Assembly: GCF_016917355.1 (NCBI RefSeq)
Contig: NZ_CP070304.1
Coordinates: 434,001 to 498,000, forward strand
Length of the DNA stretch: 64,000 bases
Source: Glaciimonas sp. PAMC28666
Lineage (GTDB): Bacteria > Pseudomonadota > Gammaproteobacteria > Burkholderiales > Burkholderiaceae_D
Reading direction: 5' to 3'
Part shown: positions 38,510 to 48,200 of the stretch, one piece after another
How positions within the stretch are numbered: the stretch's first letter is position 1
How the letters are laid out: every line of letters begins with the position of its first letter
Notes under the pieces: generated by a model
Told to the model about the DNA's origin: nothing
What the model saw: only the letters and a program-made list of their open reading frames with translations
The model's database searches: none
Position numbers and translations under genes: made by a program

Positions 38510-39124
38510 TTAAAAATCATTATTTTCATAGACTAAATCGCTGATGCTAAAAGTGATGAGATAACGCACTTCATTAGGTTTTTCATCAATCCAGAAGCAA
38601 CGAATATTGAGAAGAATCTGGTATTTGTCGCCAGCCTGCCAATAACTTGATGGGTCTGAGCATTGTCCTATTGCTGAACGCATTTTTTCGGTTTTCTCAA
38701 ATGGCGGATCAGTATCCACATTGAATGGAAGCCAACCACCTTTGCGGAACTGATCCTGCAAATCGAAGACGATGGTTAGCGCCTTATCAAGTGAAAGTAT
38801 TTTCACCTGCGGTGATATTCTTACGGTTGCGACAGATCCATTTTCGTCATAGCTAACTGACAGAAATTTCGCTGCAGGTGTAATGAATCCGTACTGTGAA
38901 TCAACAAAACGCAAGACCGAGGGCCGGGTAACAAATCCACCCCAATAGTGTCCAGGTTCAGAGGGAGACAAGGTATTTCCCAATCGCGCTTTTTCATAAG
39001 ATCCACCAATGGACACAGCCACCACATCGTATGGTCTGATCGCGATGTAAGCTGCATAGATAATGGCTATCCCTATGACGACTAAAACTACGCGCCATCG
39101 CCTGCTAATATTTTTTAGTGTCAT
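38510..39124 (-). CDS. Small membrane-anchored protein, candidate T6SS immunity or accessory protein
   Basis: I do not recognise the family. The 204-residue product has one N-terminal helix (about residues 11-29) and then a soluble domain, presumably periplasmic, that contains two cysteines (in IGQCSDPSS and LNIRCFWID). It begins 2 bp after the end of the DUF2515-like gene at the far end of the T6SS operon, and a decayed copy lies directly downstream. This position, anchoring and duplication history fit an immunity protein for a periplasm-acting effector, but that is inference. Confidence 0.7.
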   Translation of the reverse strand: MTLKNISRRWRVVLVVIGIAIIYAAYIAIRPYDVVAVSIGGSYEKARLGNTLSPSEPGHYWGGFVTRPSVLRFVDSQYGFITPAAKFLSVSYDENGSVATVRISPQVKILSLDKALTIVFDLQDQFRKGGWLPFNVDTDPPFEKTEKMRSAIGQCSDPSSYWQAGDKYQILLNIRCFWIDEKPNEVRYLITFSISDLVYENNDF

Positions 39125-39126
39125 CG

Positions 39127-40125
39127 TCAGCCTCTGCCAGCAATAACATATAGGGAGTTTTCAACGAAAAGACCCTCTTGGGGATCCTGCAATAGGGTAT
39201 TGAATCTATCCGCAGCCCGCATCACAAACTTCATCCGTTGGACCGGGTCGGCAAGATTTGCCAGAGGCTGATTACTAAACGTTTCTTTTCGCGCGCTTCT
39301 TCCTTCAACCGAGCATTCGCTTGCTAGCGTCAACTGAATTTCCTTCGCCGTTCCACTGGGGAAACTCACCACCCACGAGAAATGATTCGCACGCATCAAG
39401 ATGGCAAAGTACCGGTCGTCATACAAGGCAGGTTGTAAAATGTTGTTCTGCTCATGCCAGGCCAACCTTTCAAGCCCTCGTACAATATTTCCGGCGTCTA
39501 TCGCCTCAAATCCTTGAGTGACCTCAGGCCACGGAAAGCCAAATTTGACCTCGCGAGCAATTGGCCATAACACCGACCCATTCAGTTTTTCCCTCTTTTC
39601 CAAACAATGCTTGAATCGCCCTAATCCAAATGCTTTGTAAAACATGTGTAACGGCCAGATATCCAAAAACAGGGCCATGTTGCCTTTGGCGAGCATTCTG
39701 TAAGCAACGTCAGAAGCATCCCCAGCGCCCTGATCGACCATCGGCATGCGAGGGGAGGCAAAAGGGGATAACCGCTCTAGCGGAAAACTTTGCTTTCCCC
39801 AGCTCTGGTAGCGATCACGTTGTTGATTCGATTTTTGCATGATCTCTGCCGCATTGAGCAAACCGCAACCCACCTGCTTCGAAGCGAATGCTGCAAGCCC
39901 TGCCCACTGGAAACGACGGTCATCTATCCATAGTTGTGCGTAAGCTGCATTAATACGCCGGTTAATCGCGATCGGATCACCATTCCCGACTATCGCTTCA
40001 GCTTTCCTCTGATAGAAACGCCAACAAGTTTCGCAGTCCTGTCTATCATCCTCAACGCGTTGCGCCGCTTGTTCTTGCCAATCTGGATAACAAGTGTCAC
40101 ATTGAAGATCTTCACATTTTTCCAT
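39127..40125 (-). CDS. DUF2515-like protein, candidate T6SS effector or accessory
   Basis: The 332-residue soluble product has no signal peptide or helix. It opens with cysteine pairs (C4, C9, C12 and the CETC pair near 33-36) that could bind zinc. The central part, with INAAYAQLWIDDRRFQWAGLAAFASKQVG and NMALFLDIWPLHMFYKAFG, resembles DUF2515 proteins such as B. subtilis YppC, though I am not certain. It follows tssJ by 87 bp on the same strand and is paired with the small membrane gene. No enzymatic motif is evident. Confidence 0.6.
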   Translation of the reverse strand: MEKCEDLQCDTCYPDWQEQAAQRVEDDRQDCETCWRFYQRKAEAIVGNGDPIAINRRINAAYAQLWIDDRRFQWAGLAAFASKQVGCGLLNAAEIMQKSNQQRDRYQSWGKQSFPLERLSPFASPRMPMVDQGAGDASDVAYRMLAKGNMALFLDIWPLHMFYKAFGLGRFKHCLEKREKLNGSVLWPIAREVKFGFPWPEVTQGFEAIDAGNIVRGLERLAWHEQNNILQPALYDDRYFAILMRANHFSWVVSFPSGTAKEIQLTLASECSVEGRSARKETFSNQPLANLADPVQRMKFVMRAADRFNTLLQDPQEGLFVENSLYVIAGRG

Positions 40126-40212
40126 TCACCTATCCCATGTAATGTGTTCATGCCGTTACCGTTCAAGACGGATATCTTCAAATCAGCTGCTCGCTTCAAC
40201 CGATCCCAGTCG

Positions 40213-40752
40213 TTACTCCGAATACTCGTTCGGCGAGTCATTTACGCCGATCAACTTGTTGTCCATCAAGGCATATTTCAGCGCACGATCTGCCGATAGC
40301 ATCTTTCTCTCAACGACACGACGCCAATTTTCATCCATCGTCGCCTCCCTGAAAAACACCACTGTCGCTACAAACTTAGTGCGATCGTCCATCGGCTGCG
40401 ACAGACTCGCTGCGGCCCCGGGATTCACGACTGCACCATGAGTACCCAACATATCCTGGGCCAGGATGATCTTGTCGTTTGTCAGCAGATCGTTGTAGGT
40501 CGCTGCATCGAACGCTTTCCGATCCTTCAGTTGATACACGCGCACGACAACGGATAGTGATTTTTTATTTTCGCTGGTATTAAGCGCATCGCGGGCTTTG
40601 AAATCGACGTTGAGGACTTTTACCTGCTTGTTGAAGATAGCCTTGGTCGCGCTGACGGTCGTGTCGGAGGCAGCCTGCCAGGCGCCGCACGCGCTTATCA
40701 ACGGGCCGATCAGGAGGATGAATATCAGGGACTTAATTGACGTGAAACGCAT
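40213..40752 (-). CDS. tssJ: T6SS lipoprotein TssJ
   Basis: TssJ is the outer-membrane lipoprotein that anchors TssM in the T6SS membrane complex. The 179-residue product has a lipoprotein signal with lipobox LISAC (C22). The TssJ/VasD fold follows, including NVDFKARDALNTSENKKSLSVV, read here across two strands, and the conserved VVRVYQLKD. It follows tssG by 31 bp on the same strand. Confidence 0.9.
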   Translation of the reverse strand: MRFTSIKSLIFILLIGPLISACGAWQAASDTTVSATKAIFNKQVKVLNVDFKARDALNTSENKKSLSVVVRVYQLKDRKAFDAATYNDLLTNDKIILAQDMLGTHGAVVNPGAAASLSQPMDDRTKFVATVVFFREATMDENWRRVVERKMLSADRALKYALMDNKLIGVNDSPNEYSE

Positions 40753-40783
40753 TGAAATTCCTTACTCTGTTTTCTTGAAAAAA

Positions 40784-41857
40784 TTAGGCTGCAATGCTGC
40801 CGTAACGTCCTAATGAAATACTGACGATACGATCTTTGGTCGGTTTTAGTAGGGTGGTCCAGGCTAAGCGTGGCCTTGGCTGAACTTCTCCGTTTACAAT
40901 GGCTGCCTTGCTTAGTGATAATTGCGGTGCGATCATCGCCGACAATGCCATTCTTAATTCGGCATCGACTTTGTAGCCAAGATAGACACGTATCAAATTG
41001 CGCATGTCGCGATGTAATCTGGCGTCGGGCAATATATCATTGGCTTGCCGCGCGTTTGCAGGCTGGATCGTCACCAGCACCGTCTGGGTTTTATCCATCA
41101 CCCCACGACCAATGACATGACCGTCACCCAAACCACGAGGCATGCTGCCTTGTTTGTTACTGCTGCGAAGACCGAACGGTTGTTCCAAACGTACCCAGAT
41201 CGGATGAAACTCCTTTACCAATACCCCGGCACCTGGCAACAATTGCCGAATCACTCCAACCAAACCCTCGGCAGTGCGCGTACGCTGTGTCAACAAACCG
41301 AGCATGGATAATATTCGGGCAGGTGACACACCTTGTTTGTGTTCCGCATTACCTATTCCAAATCCTGCCAGAGATAGCAAATATCCGGACATATCGTCTT
41401 TTCCGCCGGGCCTGAAACCAACTGGATAACGATACTTGCGCCAACTGCGATAAAACAGGGTGGCAATGCGATGGTTAAAAATATCCAGAAACGCCGCTAC
41501 CGCCTCACTACCCTCGCGCCGTAAAACAATATCTTCAATAAAATGATGCGGCATCGCAGCGTTGACGCCGTAAAGGCCCAAAAAGGTGGTCCGTACCGAT
41601 GGCGTCGCGAGTGGCCGATCTTCATCGAGTTCAACCGCTGACATTTCGGTGCTGGGGAAACCGACTTTAGGAAATGGTCGAAAGCGTACCGACTCTGCGC
41701 CCGGCGAATCAACGCTGCCGAGCAAAGGCAGTTGTGGTGCATGCAATTCCAACAACTGGCAGAATTGAAAAAAATTCATTTGCGGTGCCCGGTCAAGCAG
41801 TTCTTTCATGAAATGCGAGATCTGACCGTGTGCCTCTGAATGCGTATCGGAAGTCAT
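40784..41857 (-). CDS. tssG: T6SS baseplate subunit TssG
   Basis: TssG is a baseplate wedge component that works with TssE, TssF and TssK. The 357-residue product has the typical N-terminal FFQFCQLLELHAP segment, VRFRPFPKVGFP, and GLYGVNAAMPHHFIEDIVLR. The last of these is very conserved in the TssG/ImpH family. It overlaps the end of tssF by 4 bp. The length is at the upper end of the family range. Confidence 0.93.
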   Translation of the reverse strand: MTSDTHSEAHGQISHFMKELLDRAPQMNFFQFCQLLELHAPQLPLLGSVDSPGAESVRFRPFPKVGFPSTEMSAVELDEDRPLATPSVRTTFLGLYGVNAAMPHHFIEDIVLRREGSEAVAAFLDIFNHRIATLFYRSWRKYRYPVGFRPGGKDDMSGYLLSLAGFGIGNAEHKQGVSPARILSMLGLLTQRTRTAEGLVGVIRQLLPGAGVLVKEFHPIWVRLEQPFGLRSSNKQGSMPRGLGDGHVIGRGVMDKTQTVLVTIQPANARQANDILPDARLHRDMRNLIRVYLGYKVDAELRMALSAMIAPQLSLSKAAIVNGEVQPRPRLAWTTLLKPTKDRIVSISLGRYGSIAA

Positions 41858-43629
41858 AATGGCGCCGCCTCACTCTTACTAGCGGGCCAACTAATTCGCC
41901 GACCCGACGGCAGGCTGACCATAACGAATTGGGTAAACAAGTTTAAATCAGCATACAAAGCGAAGAAGCGGTGCAGTAATTCGCCAAACAACATCACATC
42001 CCCCTCCCCGGAAAATGCATGGCTATCAAGCGTCACGGTGATTTGCACGCCGCGTTCCATTGCACCGCCGCTAATTTGCCGCAATGCCTTGTGCGAAACG
42101 TGCTGAATACCCGTCAGGCGGCGGCGATTAAGTGCGTCGTCCGTCCAGTCATATAGGGCCAGTGCGCCACGCAGGACCTCGGCATCCATCAATGACAGGA
42201 AATTTGGCGCCAGATGCGATAACACGCGCCACTGAAATCGATCGCTGGTCGGTGGATACAAAGGTAACGTTGGCGCGGCCAAATTGCGCACTTTACTGAC
42301 ATTCTGGAGTCCGCCAACGAATTGATTTATACCGGCTTCGCGCAAAGCTTTCCGCGGCAACATTCCGTTGGTACCGATAACTTGTAAGGACAAGGTTTCT
42401 TCTGGCAGACTCCCCATGGATTCCCAGGCATGACCGCCGAGGATCAGCCAGGTGTCATACAAACCCTTTGCACCCTGCCGCACCCGCGTATGAAAAAAAC
42501 GTTCTGGTGCTTCATGGCGCAACATCCCGCCGCGATGGCGGAAAGTGGAAAATGGCACGTAGTCTATGCGTTCGCCGGTCAAGTGATCAATCGCATCAAC
42601 CGATGTGACTGTATAGGTTTCCACGTGCCTGCCATGATGCAAGACTGGCAGCACCCTATAGTCGGTTTCATGATGGTTGACACGGATCGGTTCGGAATCC
42701 AGTTTGAACAGGTTGATAATTGGCGTACAGAACAACCGCAGATTCTCAGCAGTAAAGCGCATATCAGAAGGATAGGATGTATCCAATATCGCTTCGATCT
42801 CAATGTAATCGCACTTCGCTGGCAAACCAGGAAAGTCGATGCCAAAAAGATCTACGAAGAGAAACTTTTCAGGAAAGGTAAAATACTCCAGAAGTAACTG
42901 ATAACCGCCAAAGGCATTATCTGCCTTCGGCCATAATCGATCAGTATCGGCAAATCCCGCAGCAGCAAAGCGCCCCTCCGGCATGGGCTGCAATGCACCA
43001 TCGCGCATACCAGGAATACGTAACCCCATCTGCGTCACTTGTCGCGTTAACGCAAGATGCAAGGCTGCGGCCACTGGACGATCGGCGTTCAAGTACAACC
43101 GCACACAAGGAATCGCCATCGCTTCACGCTGCGCTTCTGGAGAAATCGTAAAACGCAAGCGGACCGCAGATCTTCCGTCAGCCAAGTTAATCGCACTTGC
43201 CTCACTCAATGTAATGGGCAGCAGTTGCACTGCTTGTGTGGTGCGATAAGTACAAAGTATGGCGTCATTACCTATCGCATCCGAGCGGACTTCCATCCCT
43301 GGCGAAACTTCCTCCAACTTCTGCAAGCTAGCAGAATCAGGACAAATTTCCAATATCGATAGCGAGGGAATCATGCGTAAATAATGCGGCCACAGCAAGC
43401 TGACCAGCCCCTCCGTCAATTCCGGCAACTCGTCGTCGAGCTTTTGTCGCACGCGCGCGGTCAAAAAGGCAAAGCCTTCGAACAAGCGTTCAACGTAAGG
43501 ATCGCGATCACCAACGCGATCAAGATTGAGCAGCCGAGCACGATCCGGATGCGCCTCGGAGAATTCTTTACCGGCTTCTCGCAGATAGCGCATCTCGGCT
43601 TCATAGTAACGCAGTATTTCGTCGTTCAT
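41854..43629 (-). CDS. tssF: T6SS baseplate subunit TssF
   Basis: TssF is the second major baseplate wedge protein (ImpG/VasA family). The 591-residue product begins with the family hallmark MNDEILRYYEAEMRYLREAG. It has the segment DPYVERLFEGFAFLTARVRQ and ends in a large C-terminal domain. Length is close to the usual 580-620. It lies 10 bp downstream of tssA and overlaps tssG. Confidence 0.95.
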   Translation of the reverse strand: MNDEILRYYEAEMRYLREAGKEFSEAHPDRARLLNLDRVGDRDPYVERLFEGFAFLTARVRQKLDDELPELTEGLVSLLWPHYLRMIPSLSILEICPDSASLQKLEEVSPGMEVRSDAIGNDAILCTYRTTQAVQLLPITLSEASAINLADGRSAVRLRFTISPEAQREAMAIPCVRLYLNADRPVAAALHLALTRQVTQMGLRIPGMRDGALQPMPEGRFAAAGFADTDRLWPKADNAFGGYQLLLEYFTFPEKFLFVDLFGIDFPGLPAKCDYIEIEAILDTSYPSDMRFTAENLRLFCTPIINLFKLDSEPIRVNHHETDYRVLPVLHHGRHVETYTVTSVDAIDHLTGERIDYVPFSTFRHRGGMLRHEAPERFFHTRVRQGAKGLYDTWLILGGHAWESMGSLPEETLSLQVIGTNGMLPRKALREAGINQFVGGLQNVSKVRNLAAPTLPLYPPTSDRFQWRVLSHLAPNFLSLMDAEVLRGALALYDWTDDALNRRRLTGIQHVSHKALRQISGGAMERGVQITVTLDSHAFSGEGDVMLFGELLHRFFALYADLNLFTQFVMVSLPSGRRISWPASKSEAAPL

Positions 43630-43639
43630 AATGTCCCTA

Positions 43640-45256
43640 TCAGAAAATTCCCAGGGCCTGTACCGGATTGAGCACGGTCAGTTCTGCCTGCAGTTGTTCG
43701 GCACGTCGCGTCACATCCGCTTTATCGGCATCTTTGCGTTGGCCACTTTGTTTGAGCAGACGGTGTAGATGGTGTTTGACTTCGAACACCAGAGTGGGCT
43801 CCCAGCGATTGAGTTGGTAGTGCTGCGTCAAACTATTCAGTTCAGTGAGCAGATGCAAGGCTGTATCCAGTTTTCCAGCGTGATCTGCCAGCCGCGCCAT
43901 CAACCAGCGCTGCAAGAATTGCTGACGCTCAGACTGCATGCCCGGTAAGCCCTGCAGCCAGCCGAACGCCGCTTCAAGTCCATCGCTAGACTGCAACTCA
44001 CGCACCTGCGCCTCCAATTCTTGCCAATGCGCAGCATCAGTGGCGGTACTTTCTCCGGATAAGGCCAACGGTGCCATCGCCTCACCCGCTTCGAGATCAC
44101 GCACCACCGCGTGACGGGCAATCCAATCCAAAGTGACATCGTCGGCAAAGGGGGTCCCTTCGTTAAATGCCAGACGCTCAATACCGTCCAGACGCTCCAA
44201 CATTAACGCAAAGTCACTTCTTAACAGATCGCTCCATTCTGTATAAGGCGATCCGACTTGCTCTAATGCCGAATGCTGAAAATACTGTAAGTCTAGCCAC
44301 AGGTGATTCGCCCCTTCGGTGTAAGCGCCCTCAACTCTTTCTAATAATTCATGCCATTGCTTTTGTAATACCAGCCGCTTGAATTGCTGACGCAATTCAG
44401 TCCGCGGCGGAACTAACCGGGTGCGCCCTTGTTGATCTGATGGCGGCAAATCATGAACAGTATCCCAACGCACGCAGCGAATTAACCGGGTCGAGGATAA
44501 ATAGCCGCGCTCCTGATTGCGCAGAAATTGCGCCATAACCCGCGCCTGCTCTAATACATCACGAGTAGAGGCAACCGCTGCAACCGGCAAACTATTGTCG
44601 CTCACTCCAGAGTCAATAGGAATTTCGGCGATTGCCCTACCCAGCAAACTCTGTGATGTGTTGTCCCTTTGCTCAAAGCGTGATATCAACGGTTGAAGAT
44701 TCGGACGGGCCCCTTCTGGCCAAAGAGCGGTGTGCGTTTCCAGCAGATGTAAGCTTCCTATGGCGCGCTCCAGATCAATTGGAGAAAAATCTTCAAAGCG
44801 CGACAGCTGGTCCAGGAGGCGCGTATTAGACAGCCACTCCAGCGCGCCTTTACGTGCTTCCGCGCGACTGGGATGTAATGCATCGCCGAAGCGATCAACC
44901 AGTGCAGCGGTCAACTCAATGCCATCAGCAAAACCGGTACTACCGTCCAGCTTCAGGCGAGCGAAGGTGTAATCCGCCGCTAACCGCAGATCCTTGCCGA
45001 CTTCTTTAAGCAACTGCTCGCAAGAACTGGCAATCAGGCTGTCGTCGACATTGGACAGCTTGCTTACTTCATCCTTGATCGTAAAAAAGGCATCTTCGTA
45101 GGCAGGGTCTCGACCAATCCCGCTGGCATTGCTTTGCTCAGCCCCTGACGGAAGCGGTTGCAGCCACATATGCCAAGTGTCCATGCGTTCACGCATCAGT
45201 TCATCTGGATTACGGCTAGTAAATAATTTGCTTAGAAATGTGGGTAACATACTCAA
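43640..45256 (-). CDS. tssA: T6SS protein TssA (ImpA N-terminal domain)
   Basis: TssA caps and organises sheath assembly from the baseplate. The 538-residue product has the ImpA N-terminal domain with GRDPAYEDAFFTIKDEVSKL. A middle region and a helical C-terminal VasJ-like domain follow, containing FGWLQGLPGMQSERQQFLQRWL. This architecture is the long, class-specific form of TssA. It lies between tssM and tssF, with 32 bp to tssM. Confidence 0.9.
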   Translation of the reverse strand: MSMLPTFLSKLFTSRNPDELMRERMDTWHMWLQPLPSGAEQSNASGIGRDPAYEDAFFTIKDEVSKLSNVDDSLIASSCEQLLKEVGKDLRLAADYTFARLKLDGSTGFADGIELTAALVDRFGDALHPSRAEARKGALEWLSNTRLLDQLSRFEDFSPIDLERAIGSLHLLETHTALWPEGARPNLQPLISRFEQRDNTSQSLLGRAIAEIPIDSGVSDNSLPVAAVASTRDVLEQARVMAQFLRNQERGYLSSTRLIRCVRWDTVHDLPPSDQQGRTRLVPPRTELRQQFKRLVLQKQWHELLERVEGAYTEGANHLWLDLQYFQHSALEQVGSPYTEWSDLLRSDFALMLERLDGIERLAFNEGTPFADDVTLDWIARHAVVRDLEAGEAMAPLALSGESTATDAAHWQELEAQVRELQSSDGLEAAFGWLQGLPGMQSERQQFLQRWLMARLADHAGKLDTALHLLTELNSLTQHYQLNRWEPTLVFEVKHHLHRLLKQSGQRKDADKADVTRRAEQLQAELTVLNPVQALGIF

Positions 45257-45288
45257 ACCTTTATAAGGAAAAGTTGCGCGGAGTGAGA

Positions 45289-48200
45289 TTAAAAGAACGA
45301 CTGCTCCCTCTCATTCGACAAGCCGTACCGGAAATTTTTTCTGAGCATCGAAGGGAGCAGTGTCGTTGTGCTTGCGGTCGCCTTGATGGATGCCACATTC
45401 CGCCCCATCGGGACAAAAATCTGGTTCGGTAAAATAAAATTGCGCAGCGTTAGCAACTCCAATGGACCGGCACCGGCCTCACTGCGCAACAACAGCCGCA
45501 ATGGCGTAGCGGGTGGCACGCCACCTAGCCCATCGGTTTGCCAGGTCAACTGATACTGCGCGCTGTCAAGCTGCGTCACTTTGGCCTTGGCCAGCAGACG
45601 GATCAAACCAAAACGGCCATTGGCGTCGAGTTCCGCACGCAAGCTACTTTGTTCGGTCTGCCATTCAAGACGCGATTCACCGGTCAGGGACTCGCCGGGC
45701 CACACCATCGGTTGCCACTCTTCACGTTGATTGAAATAATGTAGTTTTTGCGTTCCGCTCCTGACCAGCATATCGGTCACGCCGCTCGTCGGAATGGGCT
45801 TAAGCTCAAACCGTACCTGCGCATCGCCTTCAGAAAACAGATGATTGCTAATTCGCGTCAAGTGATTCAACGACGCGAGGAAGTAAGGATCGATGGTCAA
45901 CATAGCACCGCCGACGCCTTCGGTCGGGACCCATTCATCGCCTTGCCGCTCCAGCATACCGGCCAGTTGTGTGGTGACAAATCGCGAAATCAAGCCGCCA
46001 TCGCCACGCAGGAATCGCGCTAATTCAGGCAACGAAATGTCATTGTCAGAGTGGGCGAACGGATAGCGCCCACTAAACGCACTATTCCACGCAGCCACGA
46101 TAGCGCTACGCCAGGTGGCGTTCAGATTAGCCGCGGCCGGGCGCAATACCACCCCCCAGGTTTGGTCCAGCGGGTGTTCAAACATAGCACTGCCAAAACC
46201 GCTCCATTGTTGGCCCAGGCTAGCGCCCACGCGATTGGCATAGTCACGGCTGTCTGCGATATCCGATGTTTTTCCTTGCAAGATCGCCTGCGCGGTGATT
46301 CGCGACATGGCATCGGGATCGCTGCTCATCATGATTTGCTGGAGTTTCAGACGTACCGATGTCACCCGCTCCAGATAACGTGCCAGGCTCATTTCGGCAC
46401 TGCTACCGGATACCGGTTTTACTTCGACACCGGCCTGGTGAACATTGGTGCTATCGGTCAACTGCAATAGCGGCGCGAAGGCGGCTGCCAACGGTGCTTC
46501 GTCTACTAGGATGGCGCCCGGCTTAGACGGATCGGAGTCATTGTTTTTGATCAGTTGGTGCGCCTTATCGAGCAGGTCGTCCGACAGCGACCTAACCGTC
46601 GTACCCGCACCGGCCTGATAAGAAATTGCTTTAAACAGCGCCAACAACGGTGAGCGCTGGGCATCGGCCAGCAAGTTCAATTGGTCGATGGTCCCCGATA
46701 GAGTGCTGTCGCTTTGCCATTGCACGCTGTTAAGGAAGGTTTCCCAAGCGCGAGCATAGTCCGCAAAATAACGGTTCCTTAACGCAGTTTTTAAGTTCTC
46801 TGCGCCTGAATTGGCGACTCGTACGTCATCAGCTTTTAAATGGTTTTCTTTTATTTCACTATCGGACGCGGCATAGCCTATATTGACGGCGCCATCAGTC
46901 AGTACCCAATCGTGATCGACCTTACGGTGCTTCTCGGCGTCATCGATCGCTTTACTGATGTGCTGGTCCCACGCGGCCCGAGTAAAAATGCCAGGCACGG
47001 AGGTGTCGGTGTTAAATAGCCCACGACTACTGGTATTGCCCAACAGCGCTTGCATCGACAATGCTGGATGCTTACTACTAATATCGTCCAAAATAGCCTG
47101 GTACAACACATCGGTAGAGTTTTGCAATCCAATCACGCCAATTAAAGCCTCTCGCGCCGAATCGACGAGTTTTTCATCAGGCGAGATCGCCCAGTGACTA
47201 TTCGCTGCCAGATGACCAACATGAAAGGAGATCAGGCGCCGGCGAAGATCAATCCAGGCACCAATCGATAACTGTGTTTGCGAAGGCAGCATCGGTTGAC
47301 CGCTGGCTAGCCATTGGGGTATCAGAAACGCGGCATCGGTTTGGGATGGCGCGGCCAACATCAAATAGGTTTTAAGAGCCGCGTACGTCGCTTTAATTTG
47401 ATCCTGACCGCCGTTGGCTAACTCCTGGTTCGACATGGCACTGCGTTGTATTAGATCGACTTCTAATTGGCTGCGTAAAGGCGCGATCAACATACGATTA
47501 CTGATCATTGCGTAATGTGGCCAGATGGCCGATAACAACTGCTTATCGCGATTGAGGCCAAAACGGGAATACCACGGCGCGCCCTCACTTTGGCGCATTT
47601 CCAGGGCCGCGATCTGCTTTTGTAATTCATCAAGATCAAGCATCGCTGCGACTGGCGTCTGTGTGGTGTGCAGACGATTTAAAACCTCTGTTGCGTGGGC
47701 GATTAAGTTGCGATTTGCAGCTAGGGAAATGAGAATGCCCACAGCCCACAGACCGAAAAGAATAGTGGTGCTCCAGGCAAATATTTTCGAGAAAGCCCAA
47801 CGCGTGGTCGGTGCATGCAGCCCATGCGTGTCATGCGCAACCTTGTCCCATGCAGTCGCAATCGCTTGCGGTACAGGTTTTATCCACAGCCCTTCGTTTA
47901 TCTGTCCGGTTATGAGAGGTGCTGCCGGACGTACCTGCTGCCTGGCAAATAATATTGCCCGCAGTTGTTGACCTGAAAAGAGTCCCTGAGAAAATTCAGC
48001 GGTTCCGGCACTCCACTGTTTCCAATGATCTTCCAACTTGGACGATAAAATGGCAAAGCCCTGACGACCGCTTCGCGCGATATCGTCGGTGCCAATTTCG
48101 GCCAGATTTCGGCTCAGTTGCGCAAGCGCGACGCCGATTCGTTGCGGGTTGCGGGCATCGGCTCCCTTGAAAAAACAACCAACTACTTCAGGTAGCGGGT

